A stretch of DNA of 8,929 nucleotides from contig JAFYBD010000200.1 in assembly GCA_017540385.1 (NCBI GenBank), positions 1 to 8,929 on the forward strand. The letters are read 5' to 3'. Positions within the stretch are counted from its first letter, which is position 1, and each line of letters starts with the position of its first letter. The notes below the pieces were generated by a model. The model saw only the letters and a list, made by a program, of their open reading frames with translations. It did no database searches and was not told where the DNA came from. Shown here piece after piece: positions 5,573-8,929 of this stretch. Origin of the DNA: Lentisphaeria bacterium. GTDB lineage: Bacteria; Verrucomicrobiota; Lentisphaeria; Victivallales; UBA1829. The translations under genes were made by a program, and so were the position numbers.

Positions 5573-8500
5573 TTATTCCGCGACTTCGGGGGTCGGGTCG
5601 CCGTAATTCTTCGCGAGTTCCACGAGGGCCGCGAGGTCGAGCTTGCCGTTTCCGAGCATGGGGAGGGAGTCAACGAGGATGAAGTTCTCGGCCTTCGGGA
5701 TCCACAGGTTCGGGATCTGGCGGTCCTTCAGCTGGCGGATGAGTTCGTCAGGCGCGAGCCTGCCGGGATCGGTGTAGAACACGATGAGCTTCTCGCCGTG
5801 CTTGGCGTCTGCGGCTCCGCAGACGGCTACGAGGCGTTCCTCCGGCTGGAGGATGTTGTTGATCTCGCGTTTGACCAGTTCGTGCGGGACCATTTCGCCG
5901 GCGATCTTGGAGAATCTGGAGAGTCGGCCTGTGATGGTGATGAATCCGTTGCGGTTCATGTGCGCGATGTCGCCGGTGACGTACCAGCCGTCGCGGATGA
6001 CCTCGGCGGTCTTGCCGGGTTCGCCCAAATAGCCCTTCATCACGATGGCGCCCTTCACGATCATGAGGCCGTCGGTGTTTTCCGGCATGAGCTCGAACGT
6101 GGAGGGATCGACGATCTTGGCGCAGATGCCGGGGAGCGGTGCGCCGATGCTGCCCTGTTTGGCGACCTGGACGCCGAGCTCCATGCGGGAGTTCGCGACG
6201 TTGATGGACACGACGGGCGAGAGTTCGGTGCAGCCGTAGCCCTCGGTGATCTCGAGTCCGGTGAGCTTGCGGAACTTCACGACGATGTCCTCGCGGAGGC
6301 GTTCGGCTCCGGTGATGGTCAGGCGCAGCGACTTGAAGTCTTCGGACGTGCCTTTCCTCATATAGAGCATCAGGAAGCTCGGCGTGGCCACGATGATCGA
6401 GATCTTCTGTTCGCGGATCACCTTCAGCGACATGGCCGCGTCCAGGGCGTTCGCGATGAAGACCACGCGTGTGCCCGTGACGATGGGCAGCCACATGCAG
6501 ACCGTGAGCCCGAACGAGTGGAAGATGGGCAGGTTGCCCAGCACGCTGTCGGTCTTGCGCCAGCCGATCATGGAGGTCATGGCCGCCACGTCCGCGTTGA
6601 TGTTGTGGTGCGTGAGCATGATGCCCTTCGGGATGCCGGTGGAGCCGCTGGAGAAGATGAGGACGGCGATGCGGTTCACGTCCTGCCAGCTCTTCGGCGA
6701 CACGAGCTTCATGAGTTCCTCGTGCGTGAGGAAGATGCAGGCGAGGAGCCAGGTGTATTTCGAGCTCGGACGACCGATGTCGGCGGCGGCGTCCTCGAGG
6801 AAGACCATTTCGGGCGTGGGCTTCATCCTGATCTTCTGGATGAAGACCCGGCTGGGCAGGATGTGCCTGATGTTCGCGATCTTCACGGCGTGCTGGTTGG
6901 CCGGGATGCCCGCCGTGAAGTTCATGACGGCCGGCTTGCGGTCGGCCATGAGCACGCCGGTGATGGTGCAAGTGGCTGCGAGGCTGTTCGGCAGCATCAC
7001 GCCGACGTACTCCTCGGATTCGTCGCAGAGACGTCGGATCCAGCGGCTGATGAGGATCGTCTTCACGAGCAGGGAGAAGAGCGACGGAGCCTGCAGCCCG
7101 TGCGTGTCGTCGTACTGCTGGATGGAGTGGCGGAAGGGATGGTGCTTCGCGAGCCAGGCGAACTGGATGTGGAACGGGCGTTCGCCCTTCTCCGGGATAA
7201 GCTCGGTTTCGGCGGCGAGTTCGGAGAAGATGATGCGGACCTCGTACGCCGAAGTGTCGCGCGGGATGGGCTTGCCGACGGTCACGCTCGCGGGGTGGGG
7301 GAGCTCGTTCGGCCACGTGAGCTTGAATTTGCCGTAGTAGCAGGAGAAGATGCTGCCCCAGGTCATGCCGATGCGGACCGGGATGACCGGGATCTCCGGC
7401 ATGTCCTCGGGCATGAGCTCGGCGAATCCGTCGCGGAAGCTGGACATGGTGCCGTTCTTCGTGATGTCGCCCTCGGGGAACACGCAGACCATTTCGCCCT
7501 GGCGGAGCAGTTCGCGCGTGTATTCCAGCAGCGCCTTCAGCTGCTTGGGCTTGTTCGACGGGACCGAGATGAACCCGGCGGAACGGAAGAGCGGCCGCCA
7601 GAACGGGGCGTTGTAGTAGCTCTCGTGCATCATGAAGCGGATCGGGCGCGACGTGCACGCCTGAATGAAGAAGATGTCCACGAAGCTCGCGCGGTTGCCC
7701 ACCAGCAGCGCGGGACCCTCTTCCGGCAGGTTCTCGATCCCGAATTTGCGCAGGCGGTAGAGCGTGCGGATGAGCGCGCGCATCAGGGCCCGCAGCAGGA
7801 ACTGCGGCATGATGTAGAACGACGAAACGGCGAGGATGATCGTCAGGCAGGCCATGACCAGCGTGAGCGTGAAGATCGAGATGCCGTAGTAGTACATCAG
7901 GAACGAGAACAGGATCGACAGCAGGATGCCCGCCGCGAACGGCAGATAGAACCAGCTGAAGAACGGCGGGATGAGTTCGTGCCGGATGAAGTATTTCTGG
8001 TACGCTTCGAGCGGCACGAGCATCACGCCAGCGAAGAAGCCGAAGACGAAGAGCAGCGGCAGCAGCAATCCGCCGCCTGTGTACTGGTCGGGGAAGAACG
8101 GCAGCAGCCCGATCAGGAGCGCCGCCAGGGTCAGCACCACGGTCGAGGGCGGCACGAGCCCGATTTCGATCATGTCGCCGGAGGCTTTGCCCGCGACCAG
8201 GCATCCGAGCACCGCGCCGACCACCGGCGAGGCGATGATCGTGTACAGGAAGAGGTCGTTGCCGGAGAGTTTCGCGTTCCCGAACTGCAGCGAGATGTAC
8301 TGCATGGCCATCGAGGCGACCATGATGATGGCGGCGAACATGTATCCTTCGCCGATCCCCGTCAGCACCAGTTCACGGTAGCGCTGCTGGAGCTTGAACG
8401 CCGACACCCACTGCTGTTTCAGGTCGCGGAACCGGAGCTTGCGGCAGAACGACTGGTTCGGGTCCAGATGGGACGCGAGCAGCAGGTTCAGCGTGGCCAG

Positions 8501-8929
8501 GGAGACCGCCGCCGCGGAGACCGCCGCCGCACTCGGGATGAAGTGGATGCAGAACACCGCGGAGATCGTGCCGATGATGATGCCGAGGAACGTCATGGCC
8601 TCGATGATGCCGGTCGTGCGCGAGAGTTCCTTTTTGTCGATCGCGTCCGCCAGGTAGATCTTCAGGGCGGGGCGGTAGAACGAGAAGACGACGCCGAGGC
8701 AGCCGGCGAAGATCAGCAGCGGAGCCGGGCCGAGACGTTTGATCGGAGCCAGGAAAAACGCGCTCACCAGCACCAGGAAGATCTCCACGGCGCGGCTGAA
8801 CACCACCACGTTCCGCGCGGAGAACCGCGTGCAGAGGAACTGGCAGAAGACGCTCGTGAAGAGGAACGGCACGGTGTACGCCGCTGCCACCAGCAGCACG
8901 TTCAGGGCCTGACGGTTGAAGACCGGGAC
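5573..8929 (-). CDS. aas: Fused lysophospholipid transporter / acyltransferase / acyl-ACP synthetase (LplT-Aas type), N-terminus missing
   Basis: The frame is open to the right edge, with 1118 visible codons; about 50 N-terminal residues should lie outside. Numbering here starts at the GTG at 8899. Residues 1-~365 form an MFS domain like LplT, which brings lysophospholipid inward. Residues ~370-560 are a PlsC-type acyltransferase with FPEGDITKNG (474-483) and IPVRI (506-510). Residues ~600-1108 are an AMP-forming ligase with FSSGSTGIPKG (749-759), GYGCTE (887-892), YVTGD (973-977), GRLSRFSKIAGE (991-1002) and a conserved Lys in GNGK (1083-1086). E. coli keeps these as two proteins, LplT and Aas; fusions are known elsewhere. 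The family re-acylates lysophosphatidylethanolamine using acyl-ACP made by its own ligase. The acyltransferase NHx4D box reads NRASFVD (402-408): the catalytic His is Arg403 (codon CGC, 7693-7691). The ligase looks intact, so acyl-ACP formation is the safer activity. GTG 8899 is not a real start because TM1 is upstream. Confidence 0.92.
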   Translation of the reverse strand, partial: VPVFNRQALNVLLVAAAYTVPFLFTSVFCQFLCTRFSARNVVVFSRAVEIFLVLVSAFFLAPIKRLGPAPLLIFAGCLGVVFSFYRPALKIYLADAIDKKELSRTTGIIEAMTFLGIIIGTISAVFCIHFIPSAAAVSAAAVSLATLNLLLASHLDPNQSFCRKLRFRDLKQQWVSAFKLQQRYRELVLTGIGEGYMFAAIIMVASMAMQYISLQFGNAKLSGNDLFLYTIIASPVVGAVLGCLVAGKASGDMIEIGLVPPSTVVLTLAALLIGLLPFFPDQYTGGGLLLPLLFVFGFFAGVMLVPLEAYQKYFIRHELIPPFFSWFYLPFAAGILLSILFSFLMYYYGISIFTLTLVMACLTIILAVSSFYIMPQFLLRALMRALIRTLYRLRKFGIENLPEEGPALLVGNRASFVDIFFIQACTSRPIRFMMHESYYNAPFWRPLFRSAGFISVPSNKPKQLKALLEYTRELLRQGEMVCVFPEGDITKNGTMSSFRDGFAELMPEDMPEIPVIPVRIGMTWGSIFSCYYGKFKLTWPNELPHPASVTVGKPIPRDTSAYEVRIIFSELAAETELIPEKGERPFHIQFAWLAKHHPFRHSIQQYDDTHGLQAPSLFSLLVKTILISRWIRRLCDESEEYVGVMLPNSLAATCTITGVLMADRKPAVMNFTAGIPANQHAVKIANIRHILPSRVFIQKIRMKPTPEMVFLEDAAADIGRPSSKYTWLLACIFLTHEELMKLVSPKSWQDVNRIAVLIFSSGSTGIPKGIMLTHHNINADVAAMTSMIGWRKTDSVLGNLPIFHSFGLTVCMWLPIVTGTRVVFIANALDAAMSLKVIREQKISIIVATPSFLMLYMRKGTSEDFKSLRLTITGAERLREDIVVKFRKLTGLEITEGYGCTELSPVVSINVANSRMELGVQVAKQGSIGAPLPGICAKIVDPSTFELMPENTDGLMIVKGAIVMKGYLGEPGKTAEVIRDGWYVTGDIAHMNRNGFITITGRLSRFSKIAGEMVPHELVKREINNILQPEERLVAVCGAADAKHGEKLIVFYTDPGRLAPDELIRQLKDRQIPNLWIPKAENFILVDSLPMLGNGKLDLAALVELAKNYGDPTPEVAE

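Noticed and set aside
5748..8204. 818-codon open frame in another minus-strand frame within the LplT-Aas gene
   Set aside because: It is a low-complexity Arg/His/Pro/Ala-rich translation typical of a frame shadow in GC-rich DNA. The correct frame carries all family motifs.
8897..8899. GTG at 8899 as the start of the LplT-Aas gene
   Set aside because: The frame stays open to the right edge (VPVFNRQALN upstream), and the first transmembrane helix of the LplT domain would be missing.
1..8929. A defence, mobile or otherwise undescribed multi-gene system
   Set aside because: All five genes belong to recognisable housekeeping, transport or lipid families. No nuclease, reverse transcriptase, integrase, toxin-antitoxin pair or array of repeats is visible.

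Overview
The window is a gene-dense, GC-rich stretch of a bacterial chromosome. It has five protein genes, short intergenic gaps, and one AT-rich divergent promoter region at 2525-2767. No tRNA, rRNA, CRISPR array, transposase or phage gene was seen. The three-part fusion of lysophospholipid transporter, acyltransferase and acyl-ACP ligase, together with a peptidoglycan lipid II flippase, fits a bacterium with a peptidoglycan wall and phospholipid remodelling. My best guess is a member of the PVC group (Lentisphaerae/Verrucomicrobia-like). This rests on overall impression, codon choice and the fused gene, not on a marker that can be placed here, so it is tentative.

Layout from left to right. 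Bases 1-103 hold a long stem-loop and a short open frame that may be the tail of an element or gene lying to the left. A 12-helix MFS transporter (104-1330, minus) follows. Upstream of it is a thioester-reductase-like extended SDR (1394-2524, minus). The SDR ends in a strong intrinsic terminator whose U-tract stops only 7 bases before the MFS ATG. The SDR and ychF (2768-3868, plus) are divergent and separated by 243 bp. This gap carries two face-to-face promoter candidates sharing a TGTGGTA element and a cluster of CGGAAA/TTTCCG motifs. ychF is followed after 30 bases by a murJ-family lipid II flippase (3899-5509, plus), probably in one operon. murJ converges on a very large LplT-Aas fusion (5573-8929, minus), whose first ~50 codons lie beyond the right edge.

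Three of the five genes concern lipids or the envelope: a flippase for lipid II, a lysophospholipid importer/re-acylating enzyme with acyl-ACP ligase, and an SDR of the acyl-thioester reductase type. ychF is a housekeeping ATPase/GTPase. There is no clear novel multi-gene system. The most notable sequence-level oddities are these: the catalytic His of the acyltransferase NHx4D box in the fusion is replaced by Arg while the ligase motifs are intact; the MurJ homologue lacks the TM2 Asp and the following Pro of the classic motif; and a terminator sits where the MFS ribosome-binding site should be.
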